NCBI RefSeq assembly: GCF_003585885.1
Contig: NZ_NRHC01000088.1
Coordinates: 1 to 33,410, forward strand
DNA from: Psittacicella hinzii
GTDB taxonomy: Bacteria > Pseudomonadota > Gammaproteobacteria > Enterobacterales > Psittacicellaceae
Direction of reading: 5' to 3'
Length of the DNA: 33,410 bases
A model generated the notes under the pieces. That model saw nothing but the letters and a program-made list of their open reading frames with translations, made no database searches and was not told the origin of the DNA. The position numbers and the translations under genes are program-made. Below, piece by piece: positions 33,258-33,410 of this stretch (positions within the stretch are counted from its first letter, which is position 1; each line of letters opens with the position of its first letter).

Positions 33258-33297
33258 CAAAAAGCTCCAAAGCTAATTTTAGCTTTGGGGCTTTTTG
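33258..33297 (+). terminator. Strong intrinsic terminator after yqhD
   Basis: CAAAAAGCTCCAAAGCT pairs with AGCTTTGGGGCTTTTTG (17 bp, one G-T) over AATTTT. A-run and T-run flank it, so it may also act on transcripts entering from the right. Confidence 0.92.
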
Positions 33298-33349
33298 CAT
33301 GCTTTTGAGCATAAGAAACACAGAATGTAAATTTCACTAAGATTTAGAA

Positions 33350-33410
33350 CCTGAATTCCGCAATTGTAGAAATACGCCCTCATTTTTTACCCTGAATTCC
33401 GCAATTGTAG
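33350..33410. repeat. Two copies of a 20 bp direct repeat at the window edge
   Basis: CCTGAATTCCGCAATTGTAG occurs at 33350-33369 and 33391-33410, separated by 21 unrelated bases (41 bp period). The second copy touches the window end, so the full repeat length and copy number are unknown. Confidence 0.8.

Noticed and set aside
33350..33410. CRISPR array
   Set aside because: Only two copies with a 21-base spacer and a 41 bp period, shorter than known CRISPR spacing, and no cas gene in the window. Reported as a repeat instead.
1..33410. Pasteurellaceae DNA uptake signal sequences (AAGTGCGGT or ACAAGCGGT and complements)
   Set aside because: No copy was noticed on reading; the nearest (GAGCGCACTTT near 28607) has a mismatch. 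This argues against a typical Haemophilus or Actinobacillus genome.

Overview
The window is AT-rich DNA from a gammaproteobacterium, probably a low-GC relative of the Pasteurellales. Psittacicella-like is my inference; no species can be fixed from the sequence alone. Supporting it are gammaproteobacterial arrangements: a SecM-like arrest peptide ahead of secA, hslR followed by hslO, lolC-lolD-lolE, RecB, an MscK-type channel and TyrP-type transporters. I saw no copy of the usual Pasteurellaceae uptake-signal cores, no tRNA or rRNA gene, and no transposase or integrase.

Layout. 1-9.3 kb, minus strand: a large mechanosensitive channel, secA, its SecM-like regulator, then a Bcr/CflA-type MFS exporter. 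Degenerate 19-20 bp tandem repeats and a perfect 40 nt inverted repeat lie between the exporter and secM. 9.5-13.9 kb, plus strand: one orphan gene for a 1467-residue Gln/Glu-rich helical protein I cannot place, ending at a strong terminator shared with the convergent genes. 14-24 kb, minus strand: rmuC, a terminator, then recB-lolC-lolD-lolE, with gaps of a few bases or overlaps. This puts a recombination helicase-nuclease in line with the lipoprotein release machinery. 24.1-25.8 kb, plus strand: hslR and hslO. 26.6-33.1 kb, plus strand: gltS, two tandem TyrP-type aromatic amino acid transporters, and a YqhD-type alcohol dehydrogenase. The window ends inside what looks like the start of a repeat array.

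The most interesting material lies in short reading frames and leader RNA. (1) A 40-codon leader peptide at 28224-28346 carries an aromatic cluster (YFSYFTYYFWWQFNF). It has its own sigma70-type promoter and a good ribosome binding site. Its aromatic codons can pair with RNA just past its stop, about 370 nt before the first tyrP-like gene. This is the architecture of an amino-acid-sensing attenuator. (2) The second tyrP-like gene has a 12-residue leader (MNTLRWCNFTNF) whose stop codon overlaps the transporter's ribosome binding site. (3) The SecM-like peptide ends exactly at Arg-Ala-Ala-Pro-stop, and a perfect 28 bp palindrome lies between it and secA. (4) recB contains an in-frame 33 nt GC-rich palindromic segment that looks inserted. 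(5) gltS has a long leader whose hairpins can exchange partners.

Functionally, secM-secA and lolCDE serve protein and lipoprotein export, and MscK protects against osmotic shock. RecB and RmuC act on DNA, Hsp15 and Hsp33 respond to heat and oxidative stress, and gltS plus the two TyrP-like carriers import amino acids, apparently under translation-linked control.
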